The notes: generated from the letters alone by a model not told the origin. Positions 9,392-18,240 are shown, numbered from the stretch's first letter. The stretch: 27,424 nucleotides of DNA from DASRAP01 sp964503275 (GCA_964503275.1 CAZCZO010000031.1:1-27424); one strand, 5' to 3'. A program made the numbers and translations.

Positions 9392-10867
9392 ATGCGTCGT
9401 CCTCTCCTCGTCCTGTTCCTCCTTCTGGGGCTCACGCCACAGGAGGGCCGGGCCCAGTCCGCCGTCGGCGCCACGCTGACGATCGATGAGGCCATCGAGA
9501 TCGCCCGCCGGAACAATCCGGCGTTCCAGCAACAGTTGAACGCGCGCCGACGGGCCGGTGCGGCGCTGCGCACCGCCTACGGCGGATTGTTGCCCTCCGT
9601 CGACGCGAGCTTCGGCTCGTCGTATCGCGAAGGCCGCCCGCAGGTCTTCGGCGGTGTGGCCTTCGGCGCGAACTCCGACGTCGTCACGTCGAACTACTCG
9701 GTGAACTTCTCGGCAGCGTACTCGCTGCAGTCGCTCCTCAACCCGCGGCAGCAGTCGCACACGGTCGACGCCGTGGACGCAGACGTCGCCTTCCGTGAGC
9801 TGACGTTGCGCCAGCAGGTCACCGCGCAGTACCTCCTCGCCCAGCAGGCGGCGCGCCGGGCGATCCTGCAGGATTCGATCGTCGCGCGGCAGCGCCTGCA
9901 ACTCGAGCTGGCGCAGGTCCGGGTGACCGTCGGGTCCGGCACCTCGCTCGACGTCAAGCGCGCCGAGGTGGCCCTGGCGCAGCAGGAGCTTGAGGCCGTG
10001 CGCGCGCGGAATGCCGAGGCGAGCGAGCTGGTCCGCCTGCTGCAATTGCTGGCCGTCCCGGCCGGGACGACGGTGCGGCTGACCTCCGAGCTCACGCTCA
10101 TCGAGCCGACGATCGACCTCTCGATGCTGCTCAGCGAGGCCAAGGCGCGCAATCCGAACCTTGCCGCGCTGCGGGCGCGGGAGGACGCGGCCACCGTGAA
10201 CCGACGCCGCGCCTCGGGGCAGTATCTGCCCTCCCTGCGGCTGTCCGCCGGATTCGGCGGATTCACCAACCAGCTGACCGACAACGCCTTCGCGGTCGGT
10301 CAGGCCGAGGCACAGGTCGCCAGTCAGCGCGCCAGTTGTTTCGTGCAGGATTCGCTCCGGATCGGCGCGGGGATGCCGAGCATCACGAGCCGCTGCAACG
10401 CCTTGGTCTTCACGGATGCCGACGCCGCGCGGGTCCGGAGCAACAACAGCACGTGGCCCTTCGCCTTCTCCCGGGAGCCGTACACCCTCTCGGCGTCGCT
10501 CTCGATGCCGCTGTTCAACGGCTTCCAGCGCGAGCAGCAGGTGCAGGAGGCCTCGCTGGGGATGCAGGACGCGCGACTGGCCCTCCGCGACGCGGAGCTG
10601 CAGCTGACCAGCGACATCACGCTGAACGTGCTCGGGCTGCGGACGCAGTGGCAGGTGCTCGAGCTGCAACGCCGGACCGCCGCGGCCTCACAAGAGGCCT
10701 TGCAGCTGGCCCAGGAGCAGTATCGGGTGGGCACGGCGTCGTACATCGACGTCGCGACCGCCTTGAACGATTATCAGGCAGCGGAGATCCAGTTGCTCGC
10801 CGCTTCCTACGAATACCAGCGCGTCTTCTCGCAGCTCGAACTGCTCATCGCGCGTTCCCTCCGCTAA
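9392..10867 (+). CDS. TolC-family outer membrane efflux protein
   Basis: 491 residues from ATG 9392. A GTG at 9368 is also in frame, but ATG gives a compact signal peptide (MRRPLLVLFLLLGLTPQEGRAQ). Two homologous OEP halves are visible. The first contains LTIDEAIEIARRNNPAFQQQ near the mature N-terminus and a long heptad-like helix (LRQQVTAQYLLAQQAARRAI...). The second contains LLSEAKARNPNLAALRARED and ends in the typical TASYIDVATALNDYQAAEIQ helix. This is the trimeric outer membrane channel of tripartite exporters. The adaptor gene follows after 18 nt, so the channel, adaptor and ATPase are one transcription unit. The segment around 10318-10440 encodes a Cys pair (ASCFVQ and SRCNAL) that could form a disulfide in the exposed part. 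The exported substrate is unknown. Confidence 0.93.
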   Translation: MRRPLLVLFLLLGLTPQEGRAQSAVGATLTIDEAIEIARRNNPAFQQQLNARRRAGAALRTAYGGLLPSVDASFGSSYREGRPQVFGGVAFGANSDVVTSNYSVNFSAAYSLQSLLNPRQQSHTVDAVDADVAFRELTLRQQVTAQYLLAQQAARRAILQDSIVARQRLQLELAQVRVTVGSGTSLDVKRAEVALAQQELEAVRARNAEASELVRLLQLLAVPAGTTVRLTSELTLIEPTIDLSMLLSEAKARNPNLAALRAREDAATVNRRRASGQYLPSLRLSAGFGGFTNQLTDNAFAVGQAEAQVASQRASCFVQDSLRIGAGMPSITSRCNALVFTDADAARVRSNNSTWPFAFSREPYTLSASLSMPLFNGFQREQQVQEASLGMQDARLALRDAELQLTSDITLNVLGLRTQWQVLELQRRTAAASQEALQLAQEQYRVGTASYIDVATALNDYQAAEIQLLAASYEYQRVFSQLELLIARSLR

Positions 10868-10885
10868 GCCTGGATACCGATCCCC

Positions 10886-12172
10886 ATGAAAGCTCGTACC
10901 AAGTGGATTCTCGCGGCCCTCGTGGTCGTCGGTGGTGGCGGCGCTGCCGCGATGGTCATGAAGCAGCGCGGGCCGAAGCCCATCGAAGTGCGGATCGACA
11001 CCGCGGAGCCGCGCGATCTGGTGGCGTCGGTGACGGCGTCCGGTCAGGTCCAGCCCCGCACCAAGGCCGACCTCTCGGCCGATATCACCGGCCGCATCAC
11101 GCGGCTGGCGGTCAAGGAGGGGGACGAGGTGCGTGAGGGGCAATTCCTGCTGCAGATCGACCCGCAGCAGTTCGAGGCCGCCGTGCAGCGCTCCGAGGGC
11201 GCCCTCGCGGAGGCCCGGGCGGCGAATGCGCAGGCCCGGGCGAACTTCATCCAGGCCGAACGCAACCTCAAGCGCTCCGAAGAGGTCCGCAAGAGCAATC
11301 CGCAGCTCATCTCGGACGAGGCGCTCGAGGTGCAGCGCACGCAGTTGGATGTGAATCAGGCGCTCCTCGAGGCGTCGGAGTACCGTACCCGCCAGGCCGA
11401 GGCCGGCCTGCGCGACGCCCGCTGGCAGCTGGAGCGCACGACGATCCGCGCGCCCATGTCCGGCCGGATCACGCGCTTGAACGTCGAGGTCGGCGAGACG
11501 GCGATCATGGGCACGCTGAACCGTGACGCGGCCACCCTGATGACCATCTCCGACATGTCGGTGCTGCAGACGAAGGTCAAGGTCGACGAGACCGACGTCG
11601 TGCGGATCAAGCTGGGAGACTCCACCGTGATCCAGCTCGACGCCTTCCCCGATACCACCTTCGTGGGTCGCGTCGTCGAGATCTCGAACTCCTCGGTGCA
11701 GCGTCCCGCGACGGGCGCCGGGGGCGACCAGGCCATCGACTTCGAGGTGACGATCGAGCTGCTGGATGCCCCGGCGGACACCCGTCCCGACCTGTCGGCG
11801 ACCGCCAAGATCGTGACCGACACGCGGACGCAGGTGCTGTCCATCCCGATCATCGCCTTGACGGTCCGCGAGGACTCGGCGCTCGCGGCCGGGGACGTCG
11901 CCGCACCGCCGGGCGGTTCGACCGCACGCCCCGTGGGGAAGCGCGACGTCGAAGGCGTGTTCATCGTCAAGGCCGACAACACTGTGACGTTCCGCCCCGT
12001 AAAGGTGGGGATCGCCGGCGATCGCTACTTTGAGGTCCTCTCCGGGTTGGAGCGTGGAGAGCGCATCGTCGGCGGAACGTACCAAGCCATCCGCGAATTG
12101 ACCGAGGGTGCGACGATCAAGGAGACCGTGGTGGTCCCCCCGAGCGCCGCGGCCAAGCCTCCCACCTCCTGA
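10886..12172 (+). CDS. MacA/HlyD-type periplasmic adaptor (membrane fusion protein)
   Basis: 428 residues. An N-terminal membrane anchor (KWILAALVVVGGGGAAAMVM) precedes a barrel-sandwich (lipoyl-like) half-motif, SGQVQPRTKADLSADITGRI and VKEGDEVREGQFLLQIDP. A long coiled-coil hairpin follows (about residues 90-170, FEAAVQRSEGALAEARAANA...), then the second lipoyl half, WQLERTTIRAPMSGRITRLN. Beta-barrel and membrane-proximal domains end with FRPVKVGIAGDRYFEVLSGL and GERIVGG. Order and length fit the MacA family, which bridges an inner membrane MacB-type transporter to a TolC-type channel. Both partner types are encoded next to it. The stop is 4 nt before the chosen ATPase start. Confidence 0.93.
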   Translation: MKARTKWILAALVVVGGGGAAAMVMKQRGPKPIEVRIDTAEPRDLVASVTASGQVQPRTKADLSADITGRITRLAVKEGDEVREGQFLLQIDPQQFEAAVQRSEGALAEARAANAQARANFIQAERNLKRSEEVRKSNPQLISDEALEVQRTQLDVNQALLEASEYRTRQAEAGLRDARWQLERTTIRAPMSGRITRLNVEVGETAIMGTLNRDAATLMTISDMSVLQTKVKVDETDVVRIKLGDSTVIQLDAFPDTTFVGRVVEISNSSVQRPATGAGGDQAIDFEVTIELLDAPADTRPDLSATAKIVTDTRTQVLSIPIIALTVREDSALAAGDVAAPPGGSTARPVGKRDVEGVFIVKADNTVTFRPVKVGIAGDRYFEVLSGLERGERIVGGTYQAIRELTEGATIKETVVVPPSAAAKPPTS

Positions 12173-12176
12173 CGAC

Positions 12177-12986
12177 GTGACCACTATCGTGAGCGAAGCC
12201 GCCCCGATCCCGACCACCGCCGAGCGCCAAGCGGTCCTGACCGTCCCGGGCACCCCGGGACGCGAGTGGGTCATCGTCACGCGCGGCATCAAGCGCGAGT
12301 ACGACATGGGCGGCGAGATCGTGCGTGCCCTCCGGGGCATCGATCTCGCCGTCCGGCGCAACGAGTACGTGGCCATCATGGGCCCGTCCGGCTCGGGCAA
12401 GTCCACGCTGATGAACACCATCGGCTGTCTCGACACCCCCGACGGCGGCGAGTACTGGCTCAACGGGACGCTCGCCTCCGAGATGAGCGACGACCAGCTC
12501 GCGCGCATCCGGAACAAGGAGATCGGCTTCGTCTTCCAGACGTTCAACCTGTTGCCGCGTGCGAGTGCGCTCGCCAACGTCGAGCTCCCGCTGGTCTATG
12601 CGGGCGTGTCCGCGGCCGAGCGCAAGCGCCGCGCCACCGAGGCGCTGACCAAGGTGCAGCTGGATCACCGCATGCACCATCGGCCCAACGAATTGTCCGG
12701 CGGTCAGCGCCAGCGCGTCGCGATCGCCCGGGCCCTCGTCAATGATCCGTCGATCCTGTTGGCCGACGAGCCGACGGGCAACCTCGACTCGCAGACCTCC
12801 GAGGAGATCATGCGCGTGTTCGAGCACCTCGCGAACACGGGCCAGACGGTGATCATGGTGACGCACGAACCCGACATCGCCGCCCACGCGCGCCGGGTCG
12901 TCGTGTTGCGCGACGGGCTCATCGCCAGTGACGAGCCCCGCGAGAAGTTCGCGGCGCGACTCGCGTTGCATCCGGGCGGCCACTGA
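12177..12986 (+). CDS. ABC transporter ATPase, MacB/LolD-type
   Basis: 269 residues from GTG 12177; GTG 12189 is an equally possible start four codons later, and neither has a clear ribosome binding site. Walker A is GPSGSGKS (69-76), the Q-loop is at Gln121 (FVFQTFNLLP), the signature is LSGGQRQ (173-179), Walker B is ILLADEP (193-199) with GNLDS, and the switch His is His230 (VMVTHEPD-like). The LNGTLASEMSDDQLARIRNKEIGFVFQ wording is typical of the LolD/MacB/FtsE branch, which powers FtsX-fold permeases that work mechanically on periplasmic or membrane substrates. It is a stand-alone ATPase, unlike E. coli MacB where ATPase and permease are fused. It is the only ATPase near four permease genes. 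Confidence 0.95.
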   Translation: MTTIVSEAAPIPTTAERQAVLTVPGTPGREWVIVTRGIKREYDMGGEIVRALRGIDLAVRRNEYVAIMGPSGSGKSTLMNTIGCLDTPDGGEYWLNGTLASEMSDDQLARIRNKEIGFVFQTFNLLPRASALANVELPLVYAGVSAAERKRRATEALTKVQLDHRMHHRPNELSGGQRQRVAIARALVNDPSILLADEPTGNLDSQTSEEIMRVFEHLANTGQTVIMVTHEPDIAAHARRVVVLRDGLIASDEPREKFAARLALHPGGH

Positions 12987-13008
12987 CCCGACCGGTCGCT
13001 CCGACCAC

Positions 13009-13046
13009 CGCGAACGGCCCGCGCGAAACCGTGCGGGCCGTTCGCG
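13009..13046 (+). terminator. Strong 14-bp hairpin between ATPase and first permease gene
   Basis: cgcgaacggcccgc (13009-13022) pairs perfectly with gcgggccgttcgcg (13033-13046) across a 10-nt loop. There is no T-run after it, so it is not a classical intrinsic terminator. It may still cause partial termination, protect the 3' end of the upstream message, or adjust the ratio of ATPase to permease. TACCCT (13081-13086) lies 12 nt before the next ATG and could be a -10 element of a second promoter. Confidence 0.6.
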
Positions 13047-13098
13047 CGTAGGTCCTCCCAGCGGCTGCGCCCGCACTCCCTACCCTTCGCACCGCTGC

Positions 13099-14340
13099 AT
13101 GCCGCTGCTCGAAGCCGTCCGTCTGGCCCTTCAGACCCTGCGCGTCCAGAAGCTCAAGAGCTTCTTCACCCTGCTCGGGGTGATGATCGGCGTGATGTTC
13201 CTGATCGCGGTGATCTCGATCGTCGAGGGCATGCAGAAGTACGTCGAAGAGGACTTCGCGGCCAAGATCATCGGCACCAACACCTTCGCGCTGCGTCGCT
13301 TCCCCAACGTGAACGTGGGCGACATCAGCGACGAGACCTGGCGCGAGTACCGGCGCCGTCCCCGCGTGTATCTCACCGACATCACGCTGGCCCGGTCCGT
13401 GCTCCCGCCCGACGCGATCTCGTCGATCGAGACCATCATCTTCGCGACGGCCAACACCCCGGAGGCACGCCCGCGGCAGGTCATGGCCGTCGGCGCCGAC
13501 GCCGACTACTTCCGCCTCAAGGCCTACGACATCGAGCGCGGCCGCGCGTTCAGCGCCCAAGAGGTCCAGCGCGGACTGCCCGTCGCCGTGATCGGCGTCG
13601 AGATCGCGGAGCACTTCTTCCCCAACCTCGATCCCGTCGGGCGCGAGATCCGGCTGGCCGGGATCCCGTATCAGGTCATCGGGGTCCTCGCCAAGCAGGG
13701 CTCGGTATTCGGGTTCTCGATGGACCGCCTCATGATCTCGCCGTGGACCTCGCCGATCCGGCGGGTGACGAATCCCGCGAACGACATCGATGCGCTGATC
13801 GTGCAGGCCAGTGACCCCATCGTGCTCGCGGAGAGCATGGAGGCCGTGCGCGAGATCATGCGCTCGCACCGCAAGGTGCCCCCGGCCGCGAAGGACAACT
13901 TCGCGCTCGAGACCTCCGACTCGGCGATCTCCTTCTTCGCCGAGCTCAAGAGCAAGCTCATCGTCTTCGGCACGGCCCTGCCCGCGATCGGACTCCTCGT
14001 CGGGGCGATGGTGATCATGAACATCATGCTGGTCGCGGTCGCCGAGCGCACCGCCGAGATCGGCGTCCGCAAGGCGCTGGGCGCGCGGCGCCGTGACATC
14101 ATGTCGCAGTTCCTCATCGAGGCCGCGACCCTCAGCCTCATCGGCGCCGCCATCGGCATCGGCCTCGGCATCGGGATCGCGAAGGCCATCGCCGCGGCGT
14201 CGCCGCTGCCGGCCGCCGTCGCACCGTGGTCCATCGGGCTCGCCTTGGTGCTCGGCGCCGGCGTCGGGATCATCGCCGGCGCCTACCCGGCCAGCCGGGC
14301 GTCCCGGCTGGACCCCATCGCGGCCCTGCGCCAGGAATAG
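13099..14340 (+). CDS. MacB/FtsX-type ABC permease 1
   Basis: 413 residues from ATG 13099. The architecture is that of MacB permease domains: one N-terminal helix (FFTLLGVMIGVMFLIAVISI), a periplasmic MacB_PCD-like domain (about residues 45-285), and three C-terminal helices (LPAIGLLVGAMVIMNIMLVA, LSLIGAAIGIGLGIGI, and IGLALVLGAGVGIIAGAYPA). The coupling-helix motif ERTAEIGVRKALGARRRDIM and the C-terminal ASRLDPIAALRQE are FtsX-family hallmarks. The periplasmic part contains IGVEIAEHFFPNLDPVGREI, the usual MacB wording. It needs a separate ATPase; the nearest is the gene ending at 12986. The second permease gene begins 2 nt after its TAG. Confidence 0.93.
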   Translation: MPLLEAVRLALQTLRVQKLKSFFTLLGVMIGVMFLIAVISIVEGMQKYVEEDFAAKIIGTNTFALRRFPNVNVGDISDETWREYRRRPRVYLTDITLARSVLPPDAISSIETIIFATANTPEARPRQVMAVGADADYFRLKAYDIERGRAFSAQEVQRGLPVAVIGVEIAEHFFPNLDPVGREIRLAGIPYQVIGVLAKQGSVFGFSMDRLMISPWTSPIRRVTNPANDIDALIVQASDPIVLAESMEAVREIMRSHRKVPPAAKDNFALETSDSAISFFAELKSKLIVFGTALPAIGLLVGAMVIMNIMLVAVAERTAEIGVRKALGARRRDIMSQFLIEAATLSLIGAAIGIGLGIGIAKAIAAASPLPAAVAPWSIGLALVLGAGVGIIAGAYPASRASRLDPIAALRQE

Positions 14341-14342
14341 CG

Positions 14343-15620
14343 ATGCGACTCGTCTCCGGTCTCGTCACGCGGCTGTTCCTCATCGCCGAAGGGGTCGGCA
14401 TCGCGTTCAGCGCGATCCGCGCCAACAAGGTCCGCGCGGCCCTCACCATCCTGGGCGTCGCCGTCGGTGTGTTCGTGGTCACCGCGATGGCCGCGGCCGT
14501 CCACGGCATCCGCGAGTCCTTCCGCAGCGACGTCGATGCGTTCGGCGCGACGACCTTCCAGGTCCGCCGGCGACCGATCAACCTCGGGGGCTGCAGCGGC
14601 AGCGACGATGAGTGCCCGGAACGGCGCAACCCGGCGATCAGCGTCGCCGAGGCCGCGACGATCCGGGCCCTGCCCTCCGTCAAGGCCGTCGTCGAGCTCT
14701 GGGTCTCCAGTGCCCCCATGCGCTATCGCGATCGCTCGCTGGCCAATGTCGGCTACGACGCACTCGGCAAGGATTGGCTCGAGGTCGACAAGGGCGACAT
14801 CTCGCCCGGCCGGAACTTCACCGCCGCCGAGTACGACGCGGCGGCGCGCGTGATGGTCATCAACGACTCCGCGGCCGCGCAGCTCTTCGGGACCTCGGAC
14901 CCGATCGGCAAGGAAGTGTTGGTCAGCGGCCAGCTGTTCACCGTGATCGGCGTCTATCATGCCGAAGCAGGTTTCCTGAAGACCATGGACGGGCGCGGCC
15001 CCGACAAGCCGCGCGCGATCGTGCCGTTCACGACGGCCAAACGGCACCTCGGGCTCTTCACCCGGGGCGCGATCCTGATGGTGAAACCGCGCGACGGCAC
15101 CGTGCAGAGTGACGTCATGGACGAAGTGACCGCCACGCTGCGCGGCCTCCGCGGCCTGCGCCCCGTGCAGCCGAACAACTTCGCGCTCGTGACCCAGGAC
15201 CGCTTGTTGGACGTGTTCGACCAGCTCTTCGGCGCCATCTTCCTCATCGGCATCGCCCTCTCGGGCGTCGGACTGATGGTCGGCGGCGTGGGCGTCGTCG
15301 CCATCATGATGATCTCGGTCACCGAGCGGACCCGCGAGATCGGGGTCCGAAAGGCCCTGGGGGCCACGCGGGCGACGATCCTGTGGCAGTTCCTCGTCGA
15401 GGCCGCCACGCTGACGACCATCGGCTCGCTGATCGGCCTCGCCGGCGGCACCGTGGTCGCGTGGATCGTGCGCGAGACGACGCCGATCCCGACGGCCGTC
15501 CCGCCCAGCGCCGTGGTGCTGTCGCTGGTGGCGGCCGCGGTCACCGGGGTGGTGTTCGGGATGCTCCCGGCGACCCGGGCCTCGCGGCTCGACCCGGTCG
15601 AGGCCCTGCGGCACGAGTAG
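14343..15620 (+). CDS. MacB/FtsX-type ABC permease 2
   Basis: 425 residues from ATG 14343, 2 nt after the previous stop. It has the same layout: N-terminal helix ALTILGVAVGVFVVTAMAAA, a periplasmic domain, then three helices near the end with ERTREIGVRKALGATRATIL and ATRASRLDPVEALRHE. Distinctive is the short segment NLGGCSGSDDECPERRNP near residues 81-98, where two cysteines seven residues apart could form a disulfide loop; the other three permeases lack this. The periplasmic part also contains INDSAAAQLFGTSDPIGKEV, as in MacB. It belongs to the same transcription unit as permease 1. The substrate is unknown. Confidence 0.93.
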   Translation: MRLVSGLVTRLFLIAEGVGIAFSAIRANKVRAALTILGVAVGVFVVTAMAAAVHGIRESFRSDVDAFGATTFQVRRRPINLGGCSGSDDECPERRNPAISVAEAATIRALPSVKAVVELWVSSAPMRYRDRSLANVGYDALGKDWLEVDKGDISPGRNFTAAEYDAAARVMVINDSAAAQLFGTSDPIGKEVLVSGQLFTVIGVYHAEAGFLKTMDGRGPDKPRAIVPFTTAKRHLGLFTRGAILMVKPRDGTVQSDVMDEVTATLRGLRGLRPVQPNNFALVTQDRLLDVFDQLFGAIFLIGIALSGVGLMVGGVGVVAIMMISVTERTREIGVRKALGATRATILWQFLVEAATLTTIGSLIGLAGGTVVAWIVRETTPIPTAVPPSAVVLSLVAAAVTGVVFGMLPATRASRLDPVEALRHE

Positions 15621-15659
15621 TCGGCACGAGTCGGCGGCACGAGTAGTCGGCGCGAGTAG
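15609..15659 (+). repeat. Repeated 12-bp unit at the end of permease 2 including its stop codon
   Basis: CGGCACGAGTAG lies at 15609-15620, where it codes the last residues and the stop. It recurs fully at 15635-15646, partly at 15622-15630 (CGGCACGAG), and with one change at 15648-15659 (CGGCGCGAGTAG). The unit repeats about every 13 bp and looks like a local slippage or duplication of the gene end. It fills most of the 86-bp gap before permease 3. Confidence 0.75.
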
Positions 15660-15706
15660 CTGGCCCGCGGCGGCACGCACCGGCGGCATGCCGCTTGTCA
15701 GCGCGC

Positions 15707-16984
15707 ATGCCGCCCGTGACATTCCAGCGTGAGGCGGAACCGGTGACGTTCTACGACGTGGTCGCGACCGCGATCGGGCAACTGCGCGCCAACCCGCTGC
15801 GCGCGCTCTTCACGTTGCTGGGCATCATCGTGTCGGTGGCGTTCTTGGTCACCGTCGTGGCGGTCATCCAAGGGCTCAACGCCTACGTACGGGAGAACGT
15901 CGCGGGCGCCGTGGTCGGGGCCAACGCCTTCCAAGTGCGCCGCACGCCCATCGTGCTCTCGCCCTTCGACGACGAAGCCGTGCGCCGCACGGCGCGGCGC
16001 CCGCGCATTTCGGAGGGTGACGCCGAGGCGGTGCGCCAAGCGATCCCTGACGCCGTAGCCGTCTCGATCCAGAGCGGGTGGCCCACACCGCTGACGGACC
16101 TGCGCTGGGGCGGCAACACGCTCGGTGATGTGACGGTCTTCGGGGTGACGCCGGCCTATCAGGTGGTGCAGGACTATCGCATCCGTGAAGGGCGCCCGCT
16201 GCTCGAGGTCGATGTGACGCAGCGCCGTGCCGTGGGCGTCATCGGCGCGGAGGTCGCCGACAAGCTGTTCGGCGCCACGGACCCCATCGGACGCGAAGTG
16301 CGCGTGGGCACCGAGCGCATCGAGATCGTCGGCGTCATGCAGCCCAAAGGGCGCGTGCTCGGTCAGAGCTTCGACGGGTTCATCCTGTTGCCGGTCTCGC
16401 GCTTCGAGATGATCTACGGCCGGCGCCTCACGACCACCATCTCGGTGAAGATGGCGACGGCCGAGGAGGTGAACGGGGCGATGGCCCGGGCCGAAGAAGC
16501 GGTCCGGCTGCATCGTCGCTTGCGACCGGGCGCGGAGAACGACTTCTCGGTCGAGACCTCCGAGGCGCTGGTGAGCTTCTGGCGCAACATCACCGCCCTG
16601 CTCTTCAGCGTGATCCCGGCCGTGGTCGCGATCGGCGTGGTCGTCGGCGGCATCGTCATCATGAATGTGATGTTGATGGCCGTCACCGAACGCATGCGCG
16701 AGATCGGCATCCGCAAAGCGGTCGGCGCGCGCTCGCGCGACATCGAACGCCAGTTCCTCGCCGAATCGATCCTGCTCTCGGTGCTCGGCGGTGCACTCGG
16801 GGCCTTCGTCGGCTGGGTGTTCGCGGCGATCCTCGCCGCCGTCTCCCCGCTCCCCGCGCGCGTGACCGGTTGGTCCGTGGCCTTGGCCCTGGCGATCGGC
16901 CTCAGCGTCGGCGTCGCGTTCGGCGTGTATCCCGCACGGCGGGCCGCGCGGCTCGATCCGATCCGCGCCCTGCACAAGGAATGA
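15707..16984 (+). CDS. MacB/FtsX-type ABC permease 3
   Basis: 425 residues from ATG 15707; a TTG four codons earlier (15695) is possible but less likely. The N-terminal helix is LFTLLGIIVSVAFLVTVVAV, followed by the periplasmic domain with VIGAEVADKLFGATDPIGRE. The C-terminal helices contain IPAVVAIGVVVGGIVIMNVM. The motif ERMREIGIRKAVGARSRDIE and the ending AARLDPIRALHKE are present. It resembles permease 1 more than 2 or 4 in its 'FFTLLG/LFTLLG' helix and its C-terminal ASPLPA segment. It is the third of four permease genes, and its stop overlaps the start of the fourth (ATGATG/TGA). Confidence 0.93.
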   Translation: MPPVTFQREAEPVTFYDVVATAIGQLRANPLRALFTLLGIIVSVAFLVTVVAVIQGLNAYVRENVAGAVVGANAFQVRRTPIVLSPFDDEAVRRTARRPRISEGDAEAVRQAIPDAVAVSIQSGWPTPLTDLRWGGNTLGDVTVFGVTPAYQVVQDYRIREGRPLLEVDVTQRRAVGVIGAEVADKLFGATDPIGREVRVGTERIEIVGVMQPKGRVLGQSFDGFILLPVSRFEMIYGRRLTTTISVKMATAEEVNGAMARAEEAVRLHRRLRPGAENDFSVETSEALVSFWRNITALLFSVIPAVVAIGVVVGGIVIMNVMLMAVTERMREIGIRKAVGARSRDIERQFLAESILLSVLGGALGAFVGWVFAAILAAVSPLPARVTGWSVALALAIGLSVGVAFGVYPARRAARLDPIRALHKE

Positions 16985-18240
16985 TGCGGCGCAGCGTGCC
17001 CCCGACCGACACCCTCGTCGAGAACGTCGGCGTGGCCTTGTCGTCGCTGCGCGCGGCACCGCTGCGCTCGGCCCTGACGATCCTGGGCGTGGTCATCGGC
17101 GTGGCGACCGTGGTCACGATGGCGACGCTGGTGCGCGGGATCCAGCGCAACATCATCTCGCAGATCGAGGTCGCGGGCCCGACGACCTTCTACGTGCTGA
17201 AGATCTGGTCCTCGACCCCGTTGAATCCGGACAACCTCCCACGCCACGTACGCGTGCGCCCCGACCTCACCGCGCAAGAGGCCCGCCGGATCGCCGCACT
17301 GCCCGAGGTGGACTACGCCGCGCTGTGGGGGCAGATCCTCGGCCGCCTCGAGTTCGGTGGGGCGCGGTCGCCGCAGGTCGCGATCTTCGGTGCGGACGAC
17401 CGCTTCACCGAGATCCAGGGCGGCGCGCTCGTCGCTGGCCGCTGGTTCACGCGGCAGGAACTCACGGGCGGACGCGCGGTCGTGGTCATCAACGAGCAGC
17501 GCGCACGGCAGTTGTTCGGCGCGCTGGATCCGCTGGGCCAGCAGGTGCTGGTGGCCGGCCGACCTGCAGAGGTCGTGGGACTCTACGCGCCACCAGCGAA
17601 CATCTTCACCCCGCCGGGCTCCGAGGTCGGCGCCATCGTGCCCTTCGTGATGGCCGACCGCCAGTTCACGATCGATCGCACCCAGGCCTTGTGGATCCCC
17701 GTCAAGCCGCGCGACGGGGTCAGCAGTGACGAGGCACAGGCCGCCGTGACCATCGCCATCCGCGAGCTACGCGGCCTGCGCCCGCGCGATCCGAACACGT
17801 TTGACCTCGTGGCGCAGGACCAGATCCTGTCGACCTTCGAGCAGCTCACCGGCGCGTTCTTTCTGGTGATGATCGTGCTCGCGTCCGTCGCGCTCCTCGT
17901 CGGCGGTATCGGGGTGATGGCCGTGATGATGGTCTCGGTCACCGACCGCACGCAGGAGATCGGCCTGCGGCGCGCCGTGGGCGCGACGCGTCGGGACATC
18001 CTCGTGCAGTTCCTCATCGAGGCCGGCACCCTCACCGGGATCGGCGGGGTGCTCGGCATCGTGGTGGGGCTGCTCGGCGCCTCGCTGGTGTCGTTCGCCC
18101 TCGGACTGGTGCCCGAGGTGCCGACCGGCATCGCGGTGATCGCCGTCGTGACGAGCGTGGGGATCGGCGTGGTGTTCGGCGTCGTCCCGGCGCGCCGCGC
18201 CTCGCGGCTCGACCCCGTCGAGGCGCTGCGCTACGAGTGA
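16981..18240 (+). CDS. MacB/FtsX-type ABC permease 4
   Basis: 419 residues from ATG 16981, which overlaps the previous TGA by 4 nt; a second ATG follows directly at 16984. The N-terminal helix is ALTILGVVIGVATVVTMATL. The periplasmic domain includes VINEQRARQLFGALDPLGQQ and PRDGVSSDEAQAAV. The C-terminal part has DRTQEIGLRRAVGATRRDIL and ends SRLDPVEALRYE. It resembles permease 2 in the ALTILG helix and in the shared 'LRGLRP' and 'VKPRDG' segments, so permeases 1/3 and 2/4 look like two alternating sub-types. Its last 10 bp overlap the 3' end of the convergent ridA-like gene. Confidence 0.93.
   Translation: MMRRSVPPTDTLVENVGVALSSLRAAPLRSALTILGVVIGVATVVTMATLVRGIQRNIISQIEVAGPTTFYVLKIWSSTPLNPDNLPRHVRVRPDLTAQEARRIAALPEVDYAALWGQILGRLEFGGARSPQVAIFGADDRFTEIQGGALVAGRWFTRQELTGGRAVVVINEQRARQLFGALDPLGQQVLVAGRPAEVVGLYAPPANIFTPPGSEVGAIVPFVMADRQFTIDRTQALWIPVKPRDGVSSDEAQAAVTIAIRELRGLRPRDPNTFDLVAQDQILSTFEQLTGAFFLVMIVLASVALLVGGIGVMAVMMVSVTDRTQEIGLRRAVGATRRDILVQFLIEAGTLTGIGGVLGIVVGLLGASLVSFALGLVPEVPTGIAVIAVVTSVGIGVVFGVVPARRASRLDPVEALRYE

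Noticed and set aside
10688..12577. Minus-strand frame of 629 residues
   Set aside because: It lies antisense to the adaptor and ATPase genes and has a low-complexity His/Arg/Asp/Gly composition without motifs.
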